Shown here piece by piece: positions 22,185 to 29,851 of a stretch of DNA of 37,733 nt. A program made the translations under genes and the position numbers. The notes beneath the pieces are model-generated. The model did no database searches and had not been told where the DNA came from. It worked only from the letters and a program-made list of their open reading frames with translations. The stretch covers positions 1 to 37,733 of the forward strand of contig WQSX01000026.1 of NCBI GenBank assembly GCA_009787625.1, written 5' to 3'. How positions within the stretch are numbered: the stretch's first letter is position 1; each line of letters opens with the position of its first letter. Source of the DNA: Oscillospiraceae bacterium (GTDB lineage: Bacteria > Bacillota > Clostridia > Oscillospirales > Oscillospiraceae).

Positions 22185-22622
22185 CCCCCGCACCCCCAAA
22201 GCTCAAAAAATCCACAACAACCCCCGCACCCAACTTGTCAAGGGAAGTGTGGAGATTTTACCGACCCGCCACGCACAATCCCCCCGCCACCACAGCAACA
22301 GGTAAAATACTACCGACCTTGACAACACACCTCAGTACAATGGAAAAAGGGAAAGGCAGTGCAAAACAAACCCGATACAACAAGCCATAAACTGCCTTTC
22401 CCATGAACAACAAAAACTGAAACCCACAACCCTATAAAATATCTACCAAAGCACGGCACAAGTGCCATACAATTTCACGATTTCTCCAAGACTCTTTACT
22501 GTATCTCCACCAAAAAAACCACCCACCAAACCCAATTCACACAACTATAACAAAATAACCCCAAATAAATTCACAAAAAGGCACTAAAATAACTCCAAAC
22601 AGCAAAAAGTAGGTACAACCTA
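22185..22622. other. Non-coding ICE stretch with inverted repeats; possible control or origin region
   Basis: No gene is visible. The stretch holds a 9-base inverted pair TTGTCAAGG (22234-22242) and CCTTGACAA (22317-22325), with two copies of TACCGACC-like sequence between them (TTTTACCGACC and TACTACCGACC). It also holds a perfect 12-bp inverted repeat at 22349-22402. The plus strand is strongly depleted in G. An origin of transfer or replication is possible but no nick consensus was recognised. Confidence 0.4.
22349..22402. repeat. Perfect 12-bp inverted repeat with 30-base loop
   Basis: GGGAAAGGCAGT (22349-22360) is exactly complementary to ACTGCCTTTCCC (22391-22402). No T-tract follows, so a terminator role is doubtful. 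It may be a protein-binding dyad or structured RNA in the ICE control region. Confidence 0.6.
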
Positions 22623-23132
22623 ATGGAAAAAGCAAAAATAACAAGAGTCCTAGACGGCGACACAATAGAAACAAACTCAGGAGAAAGAATAAGATTCATA
22701 GGAGTAAACGCCCCCGAACTAAGCAACCCCGGCGGCGAAGAAGCAACCAATTTCGTAAAAACCCTAACCCTAAACAAAGAAGTCTGGCTAGAATCAGACG
22801 GCAACAACAAAGACGGACGAGGACGCTTACGCCGCTACGTATGGATAAAAAAACCAACAGACCCAAACAACAAAAACGAAATACAAAACCACCAACTAAA
22901 CGCCCTACTCCTAAAAAACAACCTAGCAAAAGTCCTAATCATAGGAAAAGTACGCCACGAAGCACTATTCTACAAACTCGCAAAAATAAAATTCATAGGA
23001 ACAAAAACCACAAAAACACTGCACCTAAACACCTGCAACCATCTCCCCAAAGAACAAAACCGCATAAAATTCCCAACAAAAAAAGAAGCAATAACCGCAG
23101 GATTCAAAAAATGCAAACACTGCAACCCATAA
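22623..23132 (+). CDS. Thermonuclease-like (SNase) protein with C-terminal Cys cluster
   Basis: This 169-residue protein has a staphylococcal-nuclease fold. Visible parts are KITRVLDGDTIET (4-16), ERIRFIGVNAPE (21-32), and DGRGRLRRYVWI (58-70) in place of the usual G-R-x-L-x-Y/V strand. The catalytic Arg-Glu-Arg set appears mostly present. The C-terminal 45 residues (from FIGTKTTKTLHL) form an Ada-like metal-binding module with NTC, ...FKKCKHCNP, likely one zinc site. No signal peptide is seen, so it should be cytoplasmic. The ATG follows AAAGTAGGTACAACCTA. Codon use is extreme: third positions are nearly all A or C. Confidence 0.85.
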   Translation: MEKAKITRVLDGDTIETNSGERIRFIGVNAPELSNPGGEEATNFVKTLTLNKEVWLESDGNNKDGRGRLRRYVWIKKPTDPNNKNEIQNHQLNALLLKNNLAKVLIIGKVRHEALFYKLAKIKFIGTKTTKTLHLNTCNHLPKEQNRIKFPTKKEAITAGFKKCKHCNP

Positions 23133-23145
23133 CAAAACCCACCAC

Positions 23146-23185
23146 AAAAAGCAACCACCCAAAAAACAAGGGAAGGTTGCTTTTT
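23146..23185 (+). terminator. Terminator after the SNase gene
   Basis: AAAAAGCAACC (23146-23156) is perfectly complementary to GGTTGCTTTTT (23175-23185), giving an 11-bp stem ending in a T-run. It lies 14 bases after the SNase stop and just ahead of the methyltransferase ribosome site. Confidence 0.8.
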
Positions 23186-23209
23186 CATATGCAAAAAGGA
23201 ACACACCAT

Positions 23210-23758
23210 ATGACAGATAAAAAATACAACATAATCTACGCAGACCCACCGTGGAGCTACGGAAGATGGAACTTGTGCAAACAATTCAAAGGAGAAAAAA
23301 TCCACTACCCCACAATGACCATTGAAGAAATAAAAGCACTCCCAATACATGAAATAACAGAAAAAGACAGCATACTATTTCTATGGGCAATCTACCCCTG
23401 CTTGCAAGAAGCATTTGAAGTAATTAAAGCATGGGGATTTAGCTACAAAACCGTAGCATTCACATGGGTAAAACGAAACAAAAATTCACCTACTCACTTC
23501 ATCGGCATGGGAAACTGGACAAGAGCAAACGCCGAAATCTGCCTACTCGCAACAAAAGGCAACCCAAAACGCATGTCAAAATCCGTAAGACAAATAATCG
23601 ACACCCCACTAAAACACCACAGCCAAAAACCAACAGAAGCACGAGAACGCATAGTAGAACTACTTGGCGACCTCCCCCGCATAGAACTATTCGCCAGAGA
23701 AAAACCCCAAGGTTGGGATGTATACGGAAACGAGGTACAATCCGACATCACACTTTAA
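23210..23758 (+). CDS. MT-A70 family adenine-N6 DNA methyltransferase
   Basis: The 182-residue product has the MT-A70 catalytic motif ADPPWSYGRW (about 10-19), FLWAIYPCLQEAFEVIKAWG for the following fold, and KTVAFTWVKRN. The C-terminal HSQKPTEARERIVELLGD with LFAREKPQGWDVYGNE is typical of phage- and ICE-borne members. It should methylate adenine in DNA; the target site is unknown and no restriction enzyme gene is near, so it is probably a solitary, anti-restriction or regulatory methylase. The start is the ATG at 23210 after AAAAAGGAACACACC; an upstream open frame in the same phase overlaps the SNase gene and is not used. Confidence 0.9.
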   Translation: MTDKKYNIIYADPPWSYGRWNLCKQFKGEKIHYPTMTIEEIKALPIHEITEKDSILFLWAIYPCLQEAFEVIKAWGFSYKTVAFTWVKRNKNSPTHFIGMGNWTRANAEICLLATKGNPKRMSKSVRQIIDTPLKHHSQKPTEARERIVELLGDLPRIELFAREKPQGWDVYGNEVQSDITL

Positions 23759-23787
23759 AAACAAAAAATCAAAGGAGAACTAACCAA

Positions 23788-26700
23788 ATGAAAAAAGCAC
23801 TAAAAACACTAATCTTCTTAGCAATAATCCTACCAATAATCACCCTAACAAGTACAAACCAAGCAAGCGCAAACAACGAAGAACCCCCCAAAAACCACAT
23901 GACAGCCGAAGAAATCCCCCAAACCCAAACAGACGCAACAGAAAAACTCTACAAACTAGGACTATTCCGCCCAATCCAAGAAAACGAAGACGGCACCCCA
24001 AATTTCGCCCTAAACTACTACACAATAAGAATCCAAGGCTTAAAAATCTTCAACCACTTCACAGCAACAGAAAACCAAGCAAGAAACAGCAGAACCCCCC
24101 ACAGCTTCAAAGACCTAAACGCTAACCAAAACCCCTACGTCTCATACGCACTCGAAAACAACTATATCCACGGCGTATCAAGAACACACTACGAACCAAC
24201 AACCCAACTAACAGCCGACCACTTCATAACAACAGCTTTGATAATCCTCGAATACAACTGCGGTGCAGATTTTGAGTGGAGCAACCCATACCCACTTTCA
24301 AACAGCATCGCATTGACATACAACCAACTCAACGATAAAAATAGCAACATCTCCCGCGGCGAAATAGCAGTAATCCTACTCAATATGCTAACCACAGAAC
24401 TAAACAACCAAGACCAAACCTTACTTGACAAATTCATAGAAAACAACGTATTTGAAACCCTAGCAAAACAAAACCAGATCAACAGCGGCAAGTTCCTAAC
24501 AGCAATTGAAACCCAAGACAAAGAAAAAATAAAAGAAGCCGCACTCGCAATAATAAACGGCACAGACTGCGACTACGAAAGCCACTGCTGTAATATCTGC
24601 TGTGACTGCGGAGCATTATACTTCGACAAATCCAAACCCCACCACCAAGAACCAAGATTCAAAAAAAGTAACGACAGCACAGAAAACAACAACAACGAAA
24701 ACCAAACCACCAACAACAGTGCTACTAACAATAACAACCCAACCAATAATAATAATAGCGCAAACAACACCGCTCCAGATAATTCAAATAACAGCGGCGG
24801 AGCCGCCACCACATCACCACCACCGCAAACGCAAAATCCTCAAACACCAACTAACCCACCAGACAACAACACAAATCCAAATAACCCCGAAACACCGAAC
24901 ACCCCTGAAAACAACTGCAATTGCGGCAACTGCGCAACAGCCTGCGACTGCGACAACACAACGTCAAACGATTGTGGTAACTGTGACTGTGATAATGGAA
25001 ACTCAGATACTTGCACAGACCCCGATTGCACTAACCCTGACTGCCCCGAACATGGCAACACCAACCCACAAGAACCCTACCCCGACACTTGCACAGACGA
25101 TAACCCCTGCAACAAAGACGATTGTCCCGACTGCAAACCAAGCAACCCCGACCTCTGCACAGACCCCGATTGCACTAACCCTGACTGCCCTGAACATGGC
25201 AACACCGACCCCGACACTTGCACAGACGAAAACCCTTGCAACAAAGACGATTGCCCCGATTGCAACCCAAACACTCCCGACCTCTGCACAGACCCCGATT
25301 GCACTAACCCTGACTGCCCTGAACATGGCAACACCAACCCACAAGAACCCTACCCCGACACTTGCACAGACGAAAACCCTTGCAACAAAGACGATTGCCC
25401 CGATTGCAACCCAAACACTCCCGACTCTTGCACAGACCCCGATTGCACTAACCCTGACTGCCCCGAACATGGCAACACCAACCCACAAGAACCCAACCCC
25501 GACACTTGCACAGACGAAAACCCTTGCAACAAAGACGATTGCCCTGACTGTAACCCAAACACTCCCGACCTCTGCACAGACCCCGATTGCAATAGCCCTG
25601 ACTGCCCCGAACATGGAGACAGCACCGGAAACAACTGCGATGACCCTTTTGGATGCAACGACCCTGATTGTCAAACTTGCAATCCTGTTGACCCCTGTGA
25701 TACAGATGACGGTTGCGACAACCCCGATTGTAATAACTGCAATCCACCTATAGATTGCGACATCAACAATCCATGCAATGACCCAAATTGCCAAACCTGC
25801 AACCCGCCAATCTTCTGCGATAACGGTTGCTCTGACCCAAATTGCATCAACTGCAAAGGCACAGGAATACCGGGAGACTACATCATCACACCGTACTTCA
25901 TAGACCCCATATTTCTTGCAGAGGTACGCCTAATCACAAATAGACCCACTGGCGACATTTACCTCTCAGATGTCATTCATATACTAGAGCTGAGAGTAGG
26001 ATGGAAAGGGATTTCAGACCTTGCAGGAATACAGCACTTCCACTCGCTCGAACTCCTTGACGCTACCCGCAATCAGCTAACTCACATTGATTTATCTGCA
26101 AATTTAAAGTTGAAAACCCTGCACATATCACAAAATAGGTTGCAATCACTTGATTTATCCTCTAACCAAGAGCTTACCCTGCTCGGCGCATCGAGCAACC
26201 AACTGACTGAGTTCAATTTCAGTAATTATCTTGGATTGGAATATGTAGATCTTAGTTTCAACAGCCTAACGCAAGTAGACGTGTCACAAAATACAAATCT
26301 ACAAGCTCTGGGACTAACACGTACTCAAATCTCAGAAATTGACGTTTCAGCAAACACAGAGTTACTAAGCCTGTGGGTAGATGGCAACACCCTAACAGAA
26401 CTGGACATATCAAACAACTTAAAACTCCAAAGCCTCCATTTTGGATTTAGCAACATTACTCAAATAGACATTTCAAATCATAGCGAACTGGAGGATATAA
26501 ACGCAATAAACAGCAAGATAACAAGCATTGATGTGTCGAACAAGCCTCACCTTTCTGGCTTGGAATTAGACTCAACCCCCATTACAAGCATTGATATAAG
26601 CGGAAGCCCAAAACTATCGTACTTAAACGTAGCAAATACATTGCTCCATTCACTGGATGTTACAAACAACCCTGAAATCTGGACACTCTTTGTTTCAAGT

Positions 26701-27039
26701 CCAAATATGACAACACTTGACGTAACTCAAAATGCAAAACTAGGATGGCTTGGAGTAGGCGGGTTTACTCTAGCAGAACTCGACTTATCCCAAAACCCTG
26801 TGCTTGCAGACCTAGAAGCAACAGAACTCAATCTGACACACCTCGATTTAAGCAACAACCCGAGACTAAGAACCATAAACCTAGAGCGCAACAATCTCAC
26901 AACCCTTGACTTATCACACCTGCAACGTCTTGACTCTCTTTACTTAGACAGAAACCGCTTTCCGTCACAAGATGCAGTTACACTACCCACTGGCGTAGAA
27001 TGGGGCGGTGAAATAAGTTTCGGAACACAAAGACCATAA
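23788..27039 (+). CDS. Large secreted surface protein: SLH-like N-terminus, Cys-rich tandem repeats, leucine-rich repeats
   Basis: The 1083-residue protein begins with a signal peptide (MKKALKTLIFLAIILP..., cleavage after QASA near 28). Residues about 45-200 look like degenerate S-layer-homology units (LYKLGLFRP, FKDLNANQNPYVSYALENN, YIHGVSRTHYEPTTQLTADH), which would hold it to cell-wall polymers. Residues about 290-370 are low-complexity N/T/P-rich, and 370-690 Cys-rich with 48-residue tandem repeats. From about 705 to the end are some 15 leucine-rich repeats of about 21 residues (L-x-x-L-D-L-S-x-N). There is no LPxTG or C-terminal membrane anchor. The start is the ATG at 23788 after AAAGGAG. 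It is probably an adhesin or partner-recognition protein; function is inferred. Confidence 0.82.
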   Translation: MKKALKTLIFLAIILPIITLTSTNQASANNEEPPKNHMTAEEIPQTQTDATEKLYKLGLFRPIQENEDGTPNFALNYYTIRIQGLKIFNHFTATENQARNSRTPHSFKDLNANQNPYVSYALENNYIHGVSRTHYEPTTQLTADHFITTALIILEYNCGADFEWSNPYPLSNSIALTYNQLNDKNSNISRGEIAVILLNMLTTELNNQDQTLLDKFIENNVFETLAKQNQINSGKFLTAIETQDKEKIKEAALAIINGTDCDYESHCCNICCDCGALYFDKSKPHHQEPRFKKSNDSTENNNNENQTTNNSATNNNNPTNNNNSANNTAPDNSNNSGGAATTSPPPQTQNPQTPTNPPDNNTNPNNPETPNTPENNCNCGNCATACDCDNTTSNDCGNCDCDNGNSDTCTDPDCTNPDCPEHGNTNPQEPYPDTCTDDNPCNKDDCPDCKPSNPDLCTDPDCTNPDCPEHGNTDPDTCTDENPCNKDDCPDCNPNTPDLCTDPDCTNPDCPEHGNTNPQEPYPDTCTDENPCNKDDCPDCNPNTPDSCTDPDCTNPDCPEHGNTNPQEPNPDTCTDENPCNKDDCPDCNPNTPDLCTDPDCNSPDCPEHGDSTGNNCDDPFGCNDPDCQTCNPVDPCDTDDGCDNPDCNNCNPPIDCDINNPCNDPNCQTCNPPIFCDNGCSDPNCINCKGTGIPGDYIITPYFIDPIFLAEVRLITNRPTGDIYLSDVIHILELRVGWKGISDLAGIQHFHSLELLDATRNQLTHIDLSANLKLKTLHISQNRLQSLDLSSNQELTLLGASSNQLTEFNFSNYLGLEYVDLSFNSLTQVDVSQNTNLQALGLTRTQISEIDVSANTELLSLWVDGNTLTELDISNNLKLQSLHFGFSNITQIDISNHSELEDINAINSKITSIDVSNKPHLSGLELDSTPITSIDISGSPKLSYLNVANTLLHSLDVTNNPEIWTLFVSSPNMTTLDVTQNAKLGWLGVGGFTLAELDLSQNPVLADLEATELNLTHLDLSNNPRLRTINLERNNLTTLDLSHLQRLDSLYLDRNRFPSQDAVTLPTGVEWGGEISFGTQRP
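25006..25614 (+). repeat. Tandem coding repeat, units of 144 bp (48 codons)
   Basis: Units start at 25006, 25150, 25279, 25423 and 25567, so spacings are 144, 129, 144 and 144 bp. The second unit lacks five codons (part of NPQEPYP) and the fifth is partial. Each unit encodes CTDPDCTNPDCPEHG followed by CTDENPCNKDDCPDC. Units are nearly identical at DNA level, which points to recent duplication or homogenisation. Confidence 0.9.
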
Positions 27040-27055
27040 CCAAAACATAAAAACC

Positions 27056-27092
27056 AAACTGCCGCTGTGAAACACAATCATAGCGGCAGTTT
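27056..27092 (+). terminator. Terminator-like hairpin between the surface protein and pcfB-like genes
   Basis: AAACTGCCGCT (27056-27066) is perfectly complementary to AGCGGCAGTTT (27082-27092). The stem ends in TTT and is followed 5-10 bases later by the AAAGGAAG ribosome site of the next gene. Confidence 0.75.
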
Positions 27093-27112
27093 GTGTGAAA
27101 GGAAGTGAAAAT

Positions 27113-27646
27113 ATGCTCAGTGAAGAAATAAGCGAAAAAGTTGATAATATGGTTATAAGAGTCGGAGAACTCACAGCAGAAGAACTAAAAAGAGCTATTG
27201 AACGTATGCTAAAAGAACGCAAAGCAAACGAAAAAGCTCATAAAACAAATAATCCAACTCAAAAAAATACAACCCCAAAACATGGGAAAACAACTCAAAA
27301 TCTCGGAAAAACAACCCTTAACCAATTTCTAAACGAAAAAGGGCCACACTCGACACTTCCGATGAGTAACCCCGATTTGAGATTACTCAATAAAACCATG
27401 AAAGAGCACGGAGTAAAATTTGCCATCGCAAAAGACGGCAAAGGCAAATACACACTATTTTTCAAATGCAACAACATTGACAACATGACAAAAGCTTATC
27501 AGCGGTACTCTGTAAAACTCCAAAGACGCAGCAATAATAAACCCTCAATCAAAGCATCTCTCAGTGAAGCACGAAAAATAAGCCAAACACTCAACGCACA
27601 ACGTAGCAAAGAGAAAATCCGAAGCAAGGGAGCGATTGGGCGATGA
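27113..27646 (+). CDS. PcfB/DUF3801 family conjugation protein
   Basis: This 177-residue protein matches the DUF3801 (PcfB) family found directly before the coupling protein gene in Firmicutes conjugative elements. In plasmid pCF10, PcfB is an accessory relaxosome/coupling-protein factor. Visible family features are the N-terminal helical part (VGELTAEELKRAIERMLKE), a basic Asn/Thr/Lys-rich linker, and the C-terminal domain with LNKTMKEHGVKFAIAKDGKG and YTLFFKCNNIDNMTKAYQRY. The ATG at 27113 follows AAAGGAAGTGAAAAT. The stop overlaps the virD4 start (ATGA), consistent with coupled translation of interacting partners. Confidence 0.85.
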   Translation: MLSEEISEKVDNMVIRVGELTAEELKRAIERMLKERKANEKAHKTNNPTQKNTTPKHGKTTQNLGKTTLNQFLNEKGPHSTLPMSNPDLRLLNKTMKEHGVKFAIAKDGKGKYTLFFKCNNIDNMTKAYQRYSVKLQRRSNNKPSIKASLSEARKISQTLNAQRSKEKIRSKGAIGR

Positions 27647-29412
27647 AAAACCTAGACTATAAAGCGATAGCAATAAAACTAACTCCACTACTCATATTTT
27701 TCTACCTTGCCAATAAACTTACCCAAACCTATAGACTCGCAGACGGACTTGATATCAGCGCAAAAGTAATAAACATAGGCACAGGTCTGGCAAAAGCATT
27801 TCAAAACCCACTCCCAAGCATAAACAGCACCGACCTCATAGCAGGTATAATCGGAGCAATTTTCATCACAATTGCCCTGCAAATGAAGAAAGAAAACGCC
27901 AAAAAGTTCCGAAAAGGCGAAGAACACGGCTCGGCACGCTGGGGAAATGCCGCAGATATAAAGCCATTCATAGACCCAAACTTTCAAAAAAATGTCTTAC
28001 TCACCAAAACAGAACGCCTTACAATGGAAAGCAGACCAAAAGACCCCGCAAATGCCCGGAACAAAAATATAGTTGTACTGGGCGGCGCAGGGAGCGGCAA
28101 AACAAGATTTTTCCTCAAACCAAACCTCATGCAAATGCACAGCACTTACGTTATCACCGACAGCAAAGGCACAATAATACTGGAAGCCGGAGAACTCCTG
28201 CGCAAAGGAAAATACGACATCCGAGTGCTCAACACAATAAATTTTGCAAAAAGCATGAAATACAACCCCTTTGAGTACCTTAGAAGTGAAAAGGATATAC
28301 TAAAACTCGTAACAACAATAATCGCAAACACAAAAGGAGAGGGTGAAAAATCCACCGAAGATTTTTGGGTAAAATCCGAAAGACTCTACTACACAGCACT
28401 CATAGGCTACATTTTCTACGAGGGACAAGAAGACGAAAAGAACTTTATCACTTTCTTAGACTTAGTAAACGCAAGCGATGCCAGAGAAGACGATGAAGAT
28501 TACCAAAACCCTGTAGATATTCTGTTCGCCAAACTTGCAGAGCGTGAACCCGATCACTTTGCCGTACTGCAATATGCGAAATTCAAAATGGCGGCGGGCA
28601 AAACAGCAAAAAGTATACTCGTATCATGCGGCGCAAGACTTTCACCATTCGACATTAAAGAACTCCGCAACCTGTTAGAATATGACGAACTATCACTTGA
28701 TACCATAGGAGACAAAAAAACAGCACTATTTGTAATAATCTCAGATACAGACCCTACATTCAATTTCGTAGCCGCCATGATGTACTCTCAGCTATTCAAC
28801 TTACTATGCGACAAAGCTGATGATGTATACGGCGGAAGACTACCCATCCATGTACGGCTACTCTTAGATGAATTTGCCAACATCGGGCAAATCCCAAACT
28901 TTGATAAACTAATAGCCACAATCAGAAGCCGCGAAATATCAGCCGCCATAATTCTGCAAGCACAATCGCAACTAAAAGCAATCTACAAAGACAACGCAGA
29001 TACAATTATCGGAAATTGTGACACAACGCTTTTCCTCGGCGGCAAAGAAAAATCAACACTCAAAGAAATATCTGAGCTATTGGGGAAAGAGACAATTGAC
29101 TCATACAACTTGACGGAGACAAGAGGACAAAACCCGTCAAAAGGCTTAAACTATCAAAAACTCGGTAAATCTCTGATGAGCCAAGATGAACTCGCAATAA
29201 TGCATGGCAGTAAATGTATCTGTGCAGTAAGGGGTGTTAGACCATTTTACTCAGACAAATACGACATAACACGGCACCCACGCTACAAATATCTCTCCGA
29301 CTATGACAAAAACAACACCTTTGACGTCATAAAACACATAAAAAATACAAGAAAACCATCAATACCAATAAAGAAAGATGAAGTCATAGAAGTATACGAC
29401 ATGACCGCTTAA
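27643..29412 (+). CDS. VirD4/TraG-family type IV coupling protein
   Basis: This 589-residue membrane ATPase recruits the relaxosome DNA to the conjugation channel. Two N-terminal hydrophobic segments (about 10-22 and 63-80) anchor it. Walker A is GGAGSGKT (147-154), and Walker B with the following motif is LLLDEFANIGQIPNFDKLIA, with IRSREISAAIILQAQSQLKAIY after it. The EHGSARWG segment near 90 is characteristic of the CTn-type VirD4 branch. The start ATG overlaps the PcfB stop. The gene is intact and has no frameshift. Confidence 0.95.
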   Translation: MKNLDYKAIAIKLTPLLIFFYLANKLTQTYRLADGLDISAKVINIGTGLAKAFQNPLPSINSTDLIAGIIGAIFITIALQMKKENAKKFRKGEEHGSARWGNAADIKPFIDPNFQKNVLLTKTERLTMESRPKDPANARNKNIVVLGGAGSGKTRFFLKPNLMQMHSTYVITDSKGTIILEAGELLRKGKYDIRVLNTINFAKSMKYNPFEYLRSEKDILKLVTTIIANTKGEGEKSTEDFWVKSERLYYTALIGYIFYEGQEDEKNFITFLDLVNASDAREDDEDYQNPVDILFAKLAEREPDHFAVLQYAKFKMAAGKTAKSILVSCGARLSPFDIKELRNLLEYDELSLDTIGDKKTALFVIISDTDPTFNFVAAMMYSQLFNLLCDKADDVYGGRLPIHVRLLLDEFANIGQIPNFDKLIATIRSREISAAIILQAQSQLKAIYKDNADTIIGNCDTTLFLGGKEKSTLKEISELLGKETIDSYNLTETRGQNPSKGLNYQKLGKSLMSQDELAIMHGSKCICAVRGVRPFYSDKYDITRHPRYKYLSDYDKNNTFDVIKHIKNTRKPSIPIKKDEVIEVYDMTA

Positions 29413-29426
29413 TAATACCCACAACC

Positions 29427-29457
29427 ACCGCTTGATAGAAAATATCAGGCGGTTTTC
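29427..29457 (+). terminator. Terminator after virD4
   Basis: ACCGCTTGATA (29427-29437) pairs with TATCAGGCGGT (29443-29453) over 11 bases, with one G-U pair and a 5-base loop, followed by TTTTC. A smaller hairpin (AGCCG...CGGCT, about 29551-29570) lies further on. The 211 bp between virD4 and the Maff2 gene contain no convincing gene. Confidence 0.75.
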
Positions 29458-29623
29458 TCATATACAAACATATTTCAGAAAGCGAGATGAAAAACCTAAG
29501 CACCCATAAACCTAAGACCGCAAAACTTTCGTGTTGACAATCCCCACCTAGCCGAAACGTGGGCGGCTTTATCCATATACAAACAAGTTTAATCAAAACC
29601 AAAATCAGGAGGACTTAATAATT

Positions 29624-29836
29624 ATGGCTTTTTTCACATCAGCAATAAACGTACTGCAAACACTGGTAATCGCCCTCGGTGCAGGACTCGGAATATGGGG
29701 CGTAATCAACCTTTTAGAAGGCTATGGACAGGACAATCCCGCCGCAAAATCTCAGGGCATGAAACAGCTAATGGCAGGGGGCGGCGTTGCCCTTATCGGT
29801 ATGGTGCTTGTGCCTCTGCTTGCAGGGTTGTTCTAG
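29624..29836 (+). CDS. Maff2-family small membrane protein (VirB2/TrbC-like position)
   Basis: The 70-residue protein has two hydrophobic helices (ALGAGLGIWGVINLL and GGGVALIGMVLVPLLAGLF) separated by a short polar loop with DNPAAKSQGMKQLM. It matches the Maff2 family of CTn elements, located between the coupling protein and VirB6-like genes. It may be the pilin-like or channel subunit by analogy with VirB2, but that is inference. The ATG follows CAGGAGGACTTAATAATT. Confidence 0.9.
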   Translation: MAFFTSAINVLQTLVIALGAGLGIWGVINLLEGYGQDNPAAKSQGMKQLMAGGGVALIGMVLVPLLAGLF

Positions 29837-29851
29837 GAATGAGGTGCTTTA

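Noticed and set aside
22841..23209. N-terminal extension of the MT-A70 reading frame
   Set aside because: It overlaps the SNase gene in another frame and a terminator, and is a Lys/Thr/Asn-rich shadow. The start at 23210 has its own ribosome site.
22623..23758. Restriction-modification or named anti-phage system
   Set aside because: The methylase has no adjacent restriction endonuclease or specificity gene, and SNase proteins are common ICE cargo without a proven defence role.
23464..23787. N-terminal extension of the surface protein reading frame
   Set aside because: It overlaps the methyltransferase gene and would bury the clear signal peptide that starts at 23788.
25006..25614. CRISPR-like array
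   Set aside because: Units are 144 bp, contiguous and within a coding frame. There are no unique spacers and no cas genes nearby.
25003..25794. Long open frames on the minus strand and in the second plus frame (24602-25753) across the Cys-rich repeats
   Set aside because: They exist only because the 144-bp coding repeat is free of stops in other frames. They have repetitive, biased composition, no ribosome site, and oppose the clearly coding frame that carries the signal peptide and LRR domain.
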